This document shows positions 22,447 through 34,035 of a stretch of DNA of 64,000 nucleotides, one piece after another. This stretch comes from Arion vulgaris (taxonomy: Eukaryota > Mollusca > Gastropoda > Stylommatophora > Arionidae), in the NCBI GenBank assembly GCA_020796225.1, contig CM036756.1, positions 52,494,363-52,558,362 of the forward strand, given 5' to 3'. Both the position numbers and the translations under genes were made by a program. Below the pieces are notes generated by a model, which was not told the DNA's origin, searched no databases, and worked only from the letters and a program-made list of their open reading frames with translations. Within the stretch, counting starts at the first letter, position 1. The number at the start of each line of letters is the position of its first letter.

Positions 22447-22739
22447 GTAAGTCTTAAATTTAATAACTGTTAACAATTAGCTGTTCATGGTCGGTGGTTT
22501 TTCTATTAATTGTTGTTTATTCCAAGTGTTCATGGATATCATGGGCAATATTTCGAAAATAAGAGCATGAACAATGTGCATAACATTAGGAAGTAAGATA
22601 GCATTGATGTATGATTTGTGTTTTTGCTTGATGGAATGTCGCAGACAAGCGATGGTCTTCCCTGCATTGTCCTTCTTTATCTGCACAAATCCTTGTGACA
22701 CAGAATACTCAAACCTGCTCATTATTACACAACATGTCA

Positions 22740-23790
22740 AAGTGACCTTGAATACTCATTATGCATCGAGCAACAGGTGCTGGTTCTTTCCACCATTGAA
22801 TATGCAATGGTCATCCTTACTGTTAGTAAGACACACATTGAAAGACTGGAGAGAATACAGAATGAAGCTATGTGTTTCCCCCTCTGTGGCACAAGGGATA
22901 CACCCTGCATGGCGGTTAGGTTTCTCCTGGATTTCCAGACCATGGAGTATAGACTCTAGATAGCTAGAGCATGTCCATATCTCTAAGTGCTAAAAAGGAT
23001 CACAAATTACATAAGCTGTTCAACCAGAGGCTAAAGCAGGGCAAGTCGTGGGTTGGCTGTGCTGCAGATACTGTTCAGCTGGTATGCAAGCTCACAAATA
23101 TCGACCATGTGAAAGAATGGATACTGGTGCCTTCAATTTACAGTAACACCGTTTCAACCATAATTAAATTTGACAAAGGTTGCAGAGAATGAATCCTGTG
23201 GCATTGGATGCAGACGTTAAAGCCATCATTGATGAAAACTGCACTGAAGGTGACATTGGATTTACCTGTATGGATCGGCAGTCCGCACTAAAAGGTTGCA
23301 TGGTTATTCTGCAAGCTCATGCGCCAGAATGGTAAAGGAAGCAGTGATGCATTTAGTATGACAACAGGTGCATGACTATGAAGGTTTTTGCTGTGACTAC
23401 TTTGGCTGGAATCACAAAACTACACTCATACGTGCATTCTAAGTGATTGCATATTTGAGTCATTGAGTATGATCCGAAAGGTAGAGGCTGGTTCGGTGTG
23501 CAAGCAATGGACTGAATCACTACAAGTGTCAACAATTTGAAGAATTACACTTATCTTCGTTCCTGAGCACATGGGTGTCGTTGGCAATGAGAGAGCAAAC
23601 AGGCTGACTGATTGGCTCTGCCATGATATCAGGGGGCCAGCCAATGGATAAAGCTGACATTTTGAACGCCCTCATAGAGTGTGACCACAAAGAAGATTTC
23701 ATTTAAACCAATCCACATAAATTACCATCAATCAAAATCGAACTAGTATGGTCAGTCACTGGACGCTGTTGGAGATATTGCGCAATAATA
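22740..23790 (+). mobile_element. RNase H-bearing LINE fragment (family R)
   Basis: Broken frames read EYAMVILTVSKTHIERLERI, QNEAMCFPLCGTRDTPCMA, then an RNase H part: YMDRQS-like, AFSMTT, LLWLESQNYTHT, SLSMIRKVEAGS and FVPEHMGVVGNERANRL. Non-LTR elements with a C-terminal ribonuclease H have exactly these TDGS, DSLSM and HxGxxGNExAD blocks. The same family appears at 43735-45760 and 58205-58690. It has many stops and no clear target duplication was found. Confidence 0.75.
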
Positions 23791-24010
23791 AAATAGAATG
23801 ATTTCTAAAATGTGTATTTTGTTTGTATATGAAAAGAAAAATGTTGAGAACTTATGTGTTTAGATACATATTTTGAAAGTAGTACAGATATTCTGATATA
23901 TAGTTCGTTGTTATTTAAAAGAGTTTAAAACTAAACTTTCTATGTAAGTAAGTACATGACTCATTTTTTCCAAAATATCTGTGATAACTAATATTTTGCA
24001 TTCTTTTTAG

Positions 24011-24093
24011 GTACGTATGAAAGAAGTGTATGAAACATTGGATCATGTGTACATTGTGTTGGAGATTGTAACAGGATCAGAGCTGTTTGAAAG
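24011..24093 (+). CDS. CaMK exon: hinge region
   Basis: The acceptor is TTCTTTTTAG and the donor GTGTGT. It encodes VRMKEVYETLDHVYIVLEIV followed by TGSELFE and the first two bases of an arginine codon. VLEIVTGSELFE is the hinge and ribose-binding segment of CaM kinases. It enters in phase 0 and leaves in phase 2, matching the next exon. Confidence 0.92.
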
Positions 24094-24531
24094 GTGTGTT
24101 ACTTGTATGTAACAGAAGTTTGTAAAATTCAACATAGTACAGCAGCTCTATGGGGAAAAAAAAAAGAACTGATCATTAAATACTAATATACAACATATTT
24201 GTGAATATTGATTGTTCGTACAAACAAAAAAAGTGGCAAAGGCCGGACTTTCGGACGCATATGTCCTATATGCGTAGGATGATGTCCACAGCAGAAGAAG
24301 AAGAAGATCATAGATTGTGTGTACTAACCAGAAATATTGTCCTCAATCAAGTATATAAGTATCATGTATTATCAGAATCAATCTTTCTTTTGTCGTCACA
24401 CTGCTACCGGGTTGTTGCCCAGTGTCGTGGGTCAGAATCAATATCTTAGTTTATCTATTACATGTGATCTTCAGTGTGCAGACTACACCTGATATTATAA
24501 TCTGTTTTACTTAGTCTTTGGCTAATTTAGG
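24094..24531. other. Intron 3 first part
   Basis: Around 24225-24315 is a short retroelement tail ending in AAG repeats, after GGCCGGACTTTCGGACGC. The remainder is unremarkable. Confidence 0.4.
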
Positions 24532-24542
24532 AAACAAGTATT

Positions 24543-24748
24543 ATTTTTTTTTTCCGATCCAGAAGCACTTGAGCTTTTCAGCTCTTAGGCTCGGTACCAT
24601 GGACATCGTAACCCTTCGGTTCGGTGCCACGAACACCGTAAATCTGGGAAATCTGTGGCTTTTCTGCCATCCCGCGGAATTGAACCCACACACAGAGGGA
24701 TAGTCACCCGTAGTCCAACGCGCTACGAACACGCTGGGCAGACGGCAA
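24543..24748 (-). mobile_element. tRNA-derived SINE with poly(A) tail, copy 1
   Basis: Flanked by perfect 11-bp duplications AAACAAGTATT at 24532-24542 and 24749-24759. On the minus strand a tRNA-like head carries an A-box (CGTAGCGCGTTGGAC) and a B-box (GGTTCAATTCC). Then comes a unique body with GGTGTTCGTGGCACC, ending in a poly(A) tract. It is the same family as 45937-46130, in the opposite orientation. Confidence 0.9.
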
Positions 24749-24811
24749 AAACAAGTATTTAAAATGAGATGTGCTTATTTCTCTTGACATCCAGAATATA
24801 ATACATATTTT

Positions 24812-25063
24812 CATCTGAGTGGTTACTAGAGTCCAAATTTGGAGTGTAAAGAATAGAACCACTGTTACCTGCCATGCATGTCGTAAGAGGCGACTAAGGA
24901 GGTTTGGCTGAAATCAGAGGCTGAAATGTGTAGAAGTCTGTGTGTTTAGGGGCCTACCAAACCAATGTGCAACGTATACATGCTCTTGGCAAAGATCAAA
25001 CATATCACAAACAGTGATTAAGATTGGTCATAAAGAACGAAAGCAAAGAAGAAAAAGAAGAAG
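24812..25063 (+). mobile_element. SINE with GTCGTAAGAGGCGAC core, copy 2
   Basis: Flanked by ATACATATTTT at 24801-24811 and 25064-25074. It contains CCACTGTTACCTGCCATGC, GTCGTAAGAGGCGACTAAG and GGGGCCTACCAAACCAATG, and an AAG-rich tail. It lies only about 50 bases downstream of the tRNA-SINE in the same intron. Confidence 0.9.
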
Positions 25064-25209
25064 ATACATATTTTTTGGAACTGAATAACTACATTTTTAA
25101 AATGGTGTTGATAATTCTAGCTACACTTTCTGTAAATTGATAATTAATCATTTTCCTAAATTGTAAACAAATTATTAAAATAATTATCTATATAAGTCTC
25201 TATTCATAG

Positions 25210-25282
25210 GATTGTCAGCCAAGAATTCTACTCAGAAGAACAAGCAGCAACAGCTGTGCGAGACATTATAAGTGGTGTAGAA
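25210..25282 (+). CDS. CaMK exon: alpha-D/alpha-E region
   Basis: The acceptor is TATTCATAG and the donor GTAAGG. The first base completes arginine. The exon then encodes IVSQEFYSEEQAATAVRDII followed by SGVE. This is the segment between the hinge and the catalytic loop (RIVxxxxYSExxAAxAV in CaMKs). It ends in phase 0. Confidence 0.92.
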
Positions 25283-25328
25283 GTAAGGATCAAACATTTT
25301 ACACTGATTTACTCAATTACGTTACAGT

Positions 25329-25404
25329 AATATCTCAGAAATTGTTTAATGATCAAAGCAATATCTCAGAAATTGTTAAATGAACAAAGTAATATCTCAG
25401 AAAT
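25329..25404. repeat. 31-bp satellite, left part (about 2.5 units)
   Basis: The unit begins AATATCTCAGAAATTGTTTA and continues ATGAACAAAGT. The array is cut at 25404 by a retroelement and resumes at 30363 with the same unit. Confidence 0.9.
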
Positions 25405-25992
25405 CGCCTGAGTGGTGCCGGGGCCCAAATTTGGGACGTAAAGAATAGAACCACTGTTACCTGCACGCATGTCGTAAGAGGCGACTAAGGAGGTTTGGTT
25501 TAAATCGGATGCATATGTCCGCTAGGGAATGCTAACCCGAAACAAATGCTTGCAGAAAACGGATGCACCAGGCCGTAAGGCGCATAACATGGTGCAACGA
25601 CCCTCACAATGCGGAATGGGATAACGGATTCTACGGTCGCCAATCTGCCTCTGAGATTTAGCCACGCTGTAAGAATGTCAGACCCACCATCACGAGGGTG
25701 GCCAAAACTTACTGCACGAAGAGGTCAGCACAAACGGGAAGCAGAAATCATAGGAATTATATCCTACAGAACTGCCCCCGGGCGTGGGGCTGGCTACCTC
25801 ACCCTGTAGAAAAAATAAGCCAAAAAAACTTCAACAAACATGGATAGTACAACAATATGGAATAACTCAACTCAACCATCCGAACAAGGGGAAGGTCCCC
25901 AACAGGGGGCAAATGACATATCACCGGGAAAGCCACAAGGATCCGGGGATGCCGACTAGCCTTCTTTCCTGTCGGAAAATAGCCAGAATTGG

Positions 25993-27096
25993 TTGCTGGA
26001 ACGTGAGAACGTTGCTGAGCAGGAAAAATGGCCCAGCTCGACAGAGATGAAAAACTACAAGATAGACATTCTGGGAGTCTCGGAGACAAGATGGCAAGGA
26101 ATAGACAAAATTAAACTACACACAGGCGAAATAATGCTGTCCTCAGGGCAAAAAGAAGAAGAGATCACACACCATAGTAAAGGAGTTGCCCTCATGCTGT
26201 CCAGAGAAGCACAAAAGCATGAATAGAATGGAAACAATCGGGCCCAGAATAATAACAGCAATATTTAGAACTAACAAAAAGAAAATTAACCTAAAGGTCA
26301 TCAATGCTACGCCCAACTAACGATCGGGAACAAGTAGCTAAAGAGAGGTTTTATACCAAAGTACAAAGTATTATGGACAGGAAGAGAAAAAAGGATATTA
26401 TAAATTTGGATGGGGGACTTAAATGCAAAGATAGGAGACGACAATAGCAGTTTCAAAGAGACCATGGGAAATCATGGGCTGGGTAGAATGAATGAGAATG
26501 GGGAAATGTTCGCAAATTGTTGTGCCTCAAACCAGTTAATCATAGGCAGCAGCATATTTCAGCATAAGAGAGTACACAAGGCCACATGGATATCACCAGA
26601 CCACATAACAGCTAACCAGATAGACCACATATGTATTGATATGAAATTTAGAACATCATTACAAGACGTTAAAGTGTGCAGAGGTGCAGACGTGGCATCG
26701 GATCACCACCTCCTGTTATGTAAAATCAGGCTGAAACTTAAAAGATATTCAATACACCCAAATTATAGAAAGCAGTTCAAAGTAGAAGAGCTTAGGAACC
26801 AGGAAGTAAGAGACAGATTTGCAGTCGCAGTATCAAACAAGTACCAAGCATTGGAACAGCTGGTAGACGATATGAATATTGAGGAACATTGGCAACAGAT
26901 AAAAAATATATGGAAGGATACATGCTCAGAGGTTTTGGGAGATAAGGAGCGGAAAAACAAAGATTGGATAACAACAGATACCCTTAGTCTGATCAAAGAA
27001 AGAAAAAGCAGGAAAGCAGATTTAAACAGATGCAAAACTAGAGGTGCTAAAGCTAAAGCCCACAAGGTATATGGGGAAGCCAACAAAAAAGGTTAA
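25993..27096 (+). pseudogene. RTE endonuclease domain (second copy)
   Basis: Frames read MKNYKIDILGVSETRWQGID (25993-26226) and, after frame breaks near 26225-26410, MGDLNAKIGDDNSSF, NQIDHICIDMKFRTSLQDV and ASDHHLLLCKIRLKLKRY (26410-27096). These are the ETRW, GDLNAKIG, NQIDHI and SDHH catalytic blocks of the AP-like endonuclease. The stretch between carries TPN-type remnants of the YAPTND block. Decay is modest, with fewer lesions than in the minus-strand copy. Confidence 0.85.
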
Positions 27097-27972
27097 ACAA
27101 AACATAAGAAGGGATAAAATAAAATATATAGAGAAGTTGGCAGGAGAAGCAGAAGAAGCAGCAGAAAAAGGAAATATGAGGGACCTGTATAACATCACAA
27201 GGAAGTTAACAGGAAAATACAAACAATCAAGTGGCCTTATAAAAGACAAGAGAGGCAAAGTAATTAGCAACACTAAAGAACAAATGGAGAGATGGAAAGA
27301 ACATTTTGAAGAACTGCTTAATATGCCAAAACCGCAGGTCCAACCGGAAATAGAGCCAGCTGAAGAGGAGCTACAAATTAATTGTGAAAGACCAAGTAAA
27401 GAAGAAATAATGAAGGCCATAAAAAATTTAAAGGATAGGAAAGCAGCAGGGCCAGACAACATTCCAGCAGAGGCCATTAAGGCAGATAAAGATACCTCAA
27501 CAGAGCTACTATACAAATTACTAGGAAGATATGGGAGAGAGAAGAGATACCAGTAGAGTGGAAAGAAGGTCACTTGGTAAAACTGCCAAAGAAGGGAGAC
27601 ATGCAGGAATGTACGAACTATAGAGGGATAATGCTACTATCAGTGCCAGGCAAAGTATTAAACAGGATTATACTCGATAGACTTAAAGAGGCCATAGATA
27701 AACAACTGAGAGAAGAACAAGCAGGGTTCCGTAAGAATAGATCCTGCACAGACCAGATAGCTACACTGCGCATTATAGTGGAGCAAAGTTTGGAGTGGAA
27801 CTCGCCACTATACATAGGTTTTGTGGATTATGAAAAGGCGTTTGATAGTCTGGATAGGGAATCATTGTGGAAACTATTAATACACTATGGAGTTCCACCC
27901 AAGATTGCAAACCTAATAAAGAAAACGTATGAAGGAATGGGGGTCAAAAGGCTCATGAGGTCATGGTGGTAA
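27044..27972 (+). pseudogene. RTE reverse transcriptase, N-terminal and palm parts
   Basis: Frame 27044-27556 has LYNITRKLTGKYKQSSGLIK, ERWKEHFEELLN and KAAGPDNIPAEAIKADK. After a stop at 27556, frame 27574-27972 has MVKLPKKGDMQECTNYRGI, LLSVPGKVLNRIIL, GFRKNRSCTDQIATLR and FVDYEKAFDSLDRESLWKLL. These are RT motifs 0 to A. The frame is cut at 27939 by the inner insertion. Confidence 0.88.
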
Positions 27973-29231
27973 CATGAGCCAGGGTTAGCGAGGGCGCGCG
28001 CTAACCAAGACCCTGCCCCAACCTCCACGCGGTGACCCTGGAAACAGACTCTGGTTCCGGTCTGGCTAAGAGGGCAGGGATCGGGGAGAGAAAACTACTG
28101 GTAGTGGTAGCAGTGCAATTACGGAAATACAATAAAGATACATACAAACAAAATGAACAAATCTCCTGACCGATGTCCAACAAGATATTGCCCAAGTCCC
28201 TGAACGCAAAGAAACAGCAACGAAACGTCTCAGACATGGATGAGAGGTGCATCCAGTGACCAAACGTATGCCCACGTAGGGCGAAGCTCGAAGCCCTGAG
28301 GAGGGCAAACATTGCGAGCCCGTCGGCAAGAATAAATAAGACAGGACCGTAACGAATAAAAGTCTACCCTCGTGTTGGTGCGAGAGAAGATTGCAGCTAA
28401 CCCAGCATCGGTAGCCTGGTGCAGATACATGTACAGGGCAAGGTTTGCCGAGCGCAAAGAACAAGTTGCGTTTAGTGCATAACGAAACTACCCGCCCTGG
28501 GAAAACCGTGCAAGGTACTGTGCGATTAAAAATTAACATCCCCGGAAGAACTGAGGTTGGTGATGCCAAACGGAACTGCCAGCCTTGTGGCAACCGGGCA
28601 AGGTTCGATTGCAGTCGTAACTAACATCCCCGGAATAACTGGGGCGGGTGATGGCGGCGAGCGCAAAATCCACAGTTACGCTGATAGCGCCGACTGAAAC
28701 GACCCTCTACATTGTTTGTACTCGGCCCCATGCCAGTGCTTTCGAGGTTAATTGCAAATTGCCACGTACCAATGCGCGTCTAGAAAAGGCCGAGAATGTT
28801 CCTTCTCCGGATCAAACTCAAAATGTACGGTAAAGCAAGGCCGACAATGTACGGATCAGACAGGAAGTTCGGGTCTGAACATTGGCGAAGGCCGATACTT
28901 TACACGGTGTTTTATACGAGTAAGACGCCGTCCGAGGATAAGCTTACAAGCCCCGAGAAATATTTCTCAGTCAGAACGGGCATAAATAGCGTAACTCACT
29001 GTCCCGGCGTAGATCACAAAGCCCAAAAATACGGCAAAGCTGATCGAACCCTAGGAAAGCTCACCTAGTAAATCAAAGCTGGCTGAAAACGAACACCCCA
29101 CCGAAGGATAAGCAACTGAGCTCAAATAGGTGCTGAAGGCTGGTGCACGTACATCACGTTCTGATGTTTGGCTGTTTATATATCACAATGAGAATGATTA
29201 AAACAGGCCTAGAACGATCGAAGAAGAAGAA
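27940..29231 (+). mobile_element. Non-coding AAG-tailed retroelement (inner layer)
   Basis: Flanked by the perfect 13-bp duplication GTATGAAGGAATG at 27927-27939 and 29232-29244. It is G/C-richer than its surroundings. It begins with a GCGCGCGCTAACC region, carries about two units of the 88-bp repeat at 28474-28655 (ACATCCCCGGAA.AACTG) and ends TATATATCACAATGAGAATG ... AAGAAGAAG. It is homologous to the inverse of 51093-53094. No convincing protein is encoded. Confidence 0.85.
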
Positions 29232-29244
29232 GTATGAAGGAATG

Positions 29245-30165
29245 AAATGCAGAGTCATACACGAGGGCCAACTGACGGAAGCCTTTGAGATAAGAACAGG
29301 GTGAGGCAGGGATGCTTGTTATCACCATTCCTGTTCTTGCTGGCCATAGATTGGATCATGAAATCAACAACGGATAACAGAGGGGAATACAATGGACACT
29401 TGTGAAACAACTGGAGGACCTGGATTTTGCAGACGATCTGGCTTTGCTGTCTCACAACCACGCACAGATTAAAGACAAAATGAATACCCTAAATAATAAG
29501 TCTCAGCAGCTAGGTTTGAAAATACACAGGGGAAGACCAAGGTCATGAGAATAAATGCTGCAAATGTAAACCAGATTATGCTGGAGGAAACAGCACTGCA
29601 GGATGTAGAATCATACACATACCTTGGAAGCAACATAGACACAGAAGGAGGAACAAACAAAGATGTTAAGATAGGAATACAAAGAGCAAGAAGGAACTTT
29701 ATTGCATTGAGTAAGATATGGAAGGCAAGGAGATCAAAACAAACACAAAACTGAGAATTTTCCAGTCAAATGTGAAGTCAGTGCTGTTCTATGGTTCGGA
29801 AACATGGAAGACCACAAAGGAATCTATCAGAAAACTGCAGACCTTCGTAAATGGATGTTTACGTAGGATAGAGATGGTATGATAAGATTACAAACGAGGA
29901 ACTCAGGAGAGAACAAAGCAGATACCAATGGAGAGAGAGCTCAGGAAGAGACGCTGGCGATGGAAAGGACATACATTGAGAAGACCGACTGGAAGCATCG
30001 CAAGACAGGCATTGTTTTGGAACCCGCAGGTAAAGAGGAGTAGGGGAGGCCTAGGCAGACCTGGAGAAGAGAGCTGGAGGCGGATATAAAGAGGATAGAT
30101 AAAACATGGAAAGAATTGGAAGGGATGGCAAGAGAGAGGAAGAGATGAAAGAAGTTTGTTGAAGA
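29245..30165 (+). pseudogene. RTE reverse transcriptase C-terminal part
   Basis: This continues the polyprotein after the inner insertion. It has a GVRQGC-like block (broken), LEDLDFADDLALLSHNH with the catalytic FADD, YTYLGSNIDTEGGTNKDVKI, LFYGSETWKTTKE, and [16 protein letters not shown] and basic tail blocks. Multiple single-base breaks occur (29530, 29750, 29880). Confidence 0.82.
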
Positions 30166-30362
30166 CCTGTGCTCTGATGGGAGTTGAAAGGTGATGATGA
30201 TGATGATGAGAACTGCCCCCAGTATGCAGACTTGAGAAGAAAGAGGTGGCCCACTTACACTAGTGTCCAAGACAAACTGTATGACGTGGCTGATAATCTG
30301 AGACAGACGGCTGCCTTTATTAGAGAATCCGAAATCCCAATCTAGTGAGAACGAAGAAGAAG

Positions 30363-30926
30363 ATATCTCAGAAATTGTTTAATGAACAAAGTAATATCTC
30401 AGAAATTGTTTAATGATCAAAGTAATATCTCAGAAATTGTTTAATGAACAAAGTAATATCTCAGAAATTGTTTAATGATCAAAGTAATATCTCATAAATT
30501 GTTTAATGATCAAATCAATATCTCAGAAATTGTTTAATGAACAAAGCAATATCTCAGAAATTGTTTAATGAACAAAGTAATATCTCAGAAATTGTTTAAT
30601 GATCAAAGTAATATCTCATAAATTGTTTAATGATCAAAGCAATATCTCAGAAATTGTTTAATGAACAAAGTAATATCTCAGAAATTGTTTAATGAACAAA
30701 GTAATATCTCAGAAATTGTTTAATGATCAAAGCAATATCTCAGAAATTGTTTAATGAACAAAGTAATATCTCAGAAATTGTTTAATGAACAAAGTAATAT
30801 CTCAGAAATTGTTTAATGAACAAAGTAATATCTCAGAAATTGTTTAATGAACAAAGCAATATCTCAGAAATTGTTTAATGAACAAAGTAATATCTCAGAA
30901 ATTGTTTAATGAACAAAGTAATATCT
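30363..30926. repeat. 31-bp satellite, right part (about 18 units)
   Basis: Units AATATCTCAGAAATTGTTTA ATGAACAAAGT alternate with variants carrying GATCAAAG or CATAAATTG. Variant units recur in a patterned order (for example near 30420-30520 and 30600-30640), suggesting higher-order duplication. Confidence 0.95.
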
Positions 30927-31010
30927 GTCTAAGGCAGACATTTTATTAACAGTAGCAGACAATAATGGTCAGTAAAAGAATATAATTTGCAGTAAGAAGT
31001 TCAATTGTTA

Positions 31011-32686
31011 TAGTGTGTTTCAAAACTCATGCCCATGTTTGAAATTCTGTAAGTCCGAGTCCTTTAACGTAAAGAGGTGATATTTTGCATATGCTCTATT
31101 AATCGTCTTGACATTGCACTGAAATAATTGCAATGAAAACAAACAGCTGGTTTTCACTTTAGCTTATATGCGGTATACAAAAGACATCAAACATGAACTA
31201 GAGATACATTTGAAACGCTTACAGTAGCTTTGTTGTTGTTATTGGTGCGTAATTTTAAAATCCTCAATATCCACGTGTTTTAGTGTTTTCCGTTATTTAC
31301 CAGAAGACCAAAAGTGTTTACAATTGAACGGACAAGTTACGTTTGGTTTTCGAAGGTCATTTCAATAGCCTCATTCATTTCAGAGGCATGCACATTGCTT
31401 TACAATGAGTATAAAAGTAAATTTTGTGACACTGAAAAGCATCACAATGCAGATTTATCAATATTTTTGTAGAGAAGATAAGGGTGGGAGCATTTCTATC
31501 TCTGAGCAGAGGGCAATGTGCGTTTTGGGAGTAAATCGACGTACATTCAATCGCTGGATCCAAGACTTTTCACGTACATGTGCAATGCAACCAAGAACGC
31601 AAGATAGAAAGAAAGTCGTAGATAGTTTTGATAGAGAGCTTATTCAAAGAGAATTGTGTTGAATGTTTGAGTTGAAAGAAACAGCGATATTAAGGAAATT
31701 AAAGATGAGGCTTAGAGAGAACAAGGACATCGATGTGTCAAAATCTACATTATGGAGAGCTGGGGGAGGTGCAGGCTTCAAATTTAGAAAATAAGCCGGT
31801 GGAAGAAACATTATCTGTGAGAAACCGCATCTAGTTGTGATGAGAAGCAAATAATTGCGTGAAGTTAGAGAAATGCGTCGACAAAGCTATGACATTGTTT
31901 TATTTAGACGAAACATGGAATAATGCTCACCACACCAATGAAAAAGAATGGCAGTCATTAGATGGAACGATTAAGAAATTAGTAGGCTTACCAAGTGGCA
32001 AAGGGCAGCGTTTTATAATTGTACATGCAGGTAGTAGATAAAATAGGCCGCTGAAGAATACTCAACTTCTATTTGTTTCGAAATCTGCCGATAATCCGGA
32101 CTGCCACACAGAAAAGAACTATCATATATTTAGAGAGTGGATTGAGAAAACTATACTTCCAACATTAGATAGGCCCTCTTGTCTAATAATGGACAATGCA
32201 TCATACCACAATGTAGTGGCATAAGAAGACAAAGTCCGACGTCGTCTAGTAAAAAATATGCAATACAGATGTTTGCATGAGATTGTCATCAGTGTGCACA
32301 TCTGGTCCTTTTCAAGACCACCACAATCATCCTGACCTCTTAACATGACAACTGTATCTAAATAAAGGTACAAGTTGAAGTAAAGCCATTTCTTTTTGTA
32401 TGAATTCCACTCTCAGAAAAATGTGGATACACCTATGACTTATCAAAAGTTGCAAATTTGTTATATTGCTGTAAATTCTATTTTCTGCGACCAAAATAAT
32501 TATTAGGTAGTCAAAGATCAAAGAAAATCGCCGCTTCAGTAAAACGGCTGTACCTACATACATTTAAATTATATATTCGTAATGTCATTGGAAATCGAAC
32601 ACCATATGCAAAATTACGTTGTATTTCATGCAAGGGTTATTGAGATATTAGAAGAAGTTTGTGGGCACGAGATTTGAAACGCACTA
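31011..32686 (+). mobile_element. Sailor-like transposon copy 2 (decayed)
   Basis: The inverted ends are TAGTGTGTTTCAAAACTCATG at 31011 (first 20 bases) and the inverse ending AACGCACTA at 32686. TA lies at each edge. The transposase relic is inside. It inserted just downstream of the satellite array. Confidence 0.85.
31405..32290 (+). pseudogene. Sailor-like transposase relic, C-terminus missing
   Basis: It starts MSIKVNFVTLKSITMQIYQY, as in copy 1, and continues RRTFNRWIQDF and VVDSFDRELIQREL. After stops come LFRRNMEx/FYLDETWNNAHHTNEKEWQS (31859-32041), giving the first catalytic aspartate, and IMDNASYHNVV (about 32190), giving the second. The catalytic glutamate region is deleted, so the frame ends near 32290 and the element could not be active. 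Confidence 0.82.
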
Positions 32687-32799
32687 TAGTGTGTTACTAG
32701 GATCCAAAAGGGAAGCTATGAATAGTAACATTGTAACCTGTCATGTACTAGGGAAGAAATGCTGGCACTAGCTGGACATTTACCTTGGTTTTGTAGGAT

Positions 32800-33520
32800 C
32801 TGGGTTGTACAGAAGACATTAGTCACTATGTTGATGTGCAAATAAAAACAGAGACTATCAGAACAGCCCAAAACATAACACTAAAAATCAACACCAGTAG
32901 AACTAAACTGGCGAGAAATAATCAGAATTCAGAAAATTCATTTTACTTAAACATTGAGTAATAGATGTTGTTACGGAATTTGTATACTTGGAAAGTAAAA
33001 TTTAAACAGTGCTAAGGTCAAAAAAAGATGTTGCAGTAAATATAAAGAAAGCAAATCAAGCCTTTACAATGCTTAAAAACATATGGAGATTAAAAGGACT
33101 TGGTTTGATAACCAAACTCAGAATATACTGAAGTAACAAGTTCAGAATGTTCAATACAATAGCAAATGCTGAAAAATGACCATAGACATTACTGGTAAAT
33201 TTGAGACCTTTCAAAATAAATGTCTTATGAGAATACTCCAAATATTTTGGCCAGAAAAGATCACAAATGAGGAATTGTGGAAGAAGATTAATTGTACATC
33301 ACTGGCAACCACAATCATAGAAAGAAGGTAGAGATGGTTTGGTCGTGCGTGTAGAATCTCACTATGAACTTTAACAAAGACTGCTCTCCAGTGGACATCA
33401 GATGGAAATAAAAGACAAGGCAGACCAAAAGTAACCTAGAGAAGGATGATGGAAAAATAAATGAATGAGTGAACTAACATGATATACCATGGGTAGAAAA
33501 GCAGACCAGCAGCAATAGGG
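32800..33520 (+). mobile_element. LINE C-terminal remnant (family H)
   Basis: A heavily stopped + strand frame reads KANQAFTMLKNIWRLKGLGL, FQNKCLMRILQIFWPEKITN, EELWKKINC and RWFGRACRISL, then RQGRPKVT. These are the post-RT blocks of a non-LTR element. The 5' part is missing. Stop density suggests great age. Confidence 0.65.
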
Positions 33521-33806
33521 ATCACTTATGAATACATTATGTGTATAGTAGCAATGTAACCTGTCATACACTTCTTCTTCTTTTTTCTAATCATGTTTTG
33601 CCTCACAGCATCAAAATAAGAAGTGGTAAAGGAATGTTGAATGTGGGACCACCATTAATCATTAAATTTCAGATTTACTGTTTACAATCTTTATAAGAGA
33701 AAACTGCAGTAAGCTATGTAGCAATGGCAAAACACAATGTTGTTTACAATCTTGTTATTTTGCATAAGTATGTATTGTCATCATAATATTCTTCATTTTA
33801 TTTCAG

Positions 33807-33845
33807 TACCTTCATAATCATGGCATTGTTCACAGAGACCTAAAG
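33807..33845 (+). CDS. CaMK exon: catalytic loop
   Basis: This 39-base exon has acceptor TTATTTCAG and donor GTAAGT. It encodes YLHNHGIVHRDLK, holding the catalytic aspartate (HRD) and lysine of the kinase. Both borders are phase 0. It is the smallest exon of the gene. Confidence 0.93.
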
Positions 33846-34035
33846 GTAAGTGAGATTCAACATCAATGACATACAGTGCGTTCAAATTGCAATTTGTTCA
33901 TGATGAGTAGAATAATCAGTCTAGTTTTTATGTGTATTACCATAGCATTGTTCCTGAAAATAGACAGTAAATAAAGTAGCATTTGTGGATTTTCTGACAT
34001 TAAGTGAAATATCAAAATTGTTTTTATTTCTACAG

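Larger units (their letters stand above)
25780..30208 (+). mobile_element. RTE-type LINE (middle layer), itself interrupted
   Basis: Flanked by AGAACTGCCCCC at 25768-25779 and 30209-30220. The 5' end matches the 5' leader of the minus-strand RTE (GGCGTGGGGCTGGCTACC). The 3' end is a TGA-repeat tail. The order is endonuclease, reverse transcriptase, C-terminus. A 1.3-kb insertion lies at 27940-29231. Confidence 0.9.
25405..30362 (+). mobile_element. Non-coding retroelement inserted in the satellite (outer layer)
   Basis: The flanks share ATATCTCAGAAAT (25392-25404 and 30363-30375). With the inner insertions removed it is about 500 bp. It opens with GCCGGGGCCCAAATTTGGG and GTCGTAAGAGGCGACTAAG, resembling the SINE/RTE leader. 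Then come unique sequences to 25779, and it resumes at 30221 to end in GAACGAAGAAGAAG. There is no coding frame. It is probably a non-autonomous retroelement whose tail matches the AAG-tailed group. Confidence 0.75.

Noticed and set aside
28066..28593. 175-residue minus-strand open frame
   Set aside because: It lies in a G/C-rich non-coding retroelement, where low stop density is expected by composition, and it overlaps tandem repeats.
30363..30926. CRISPR-like array
   Set aside because: The units are contiguous 31-bp tandem repeats without unique spacers, in a eukaryotic intron. It is a satellite.
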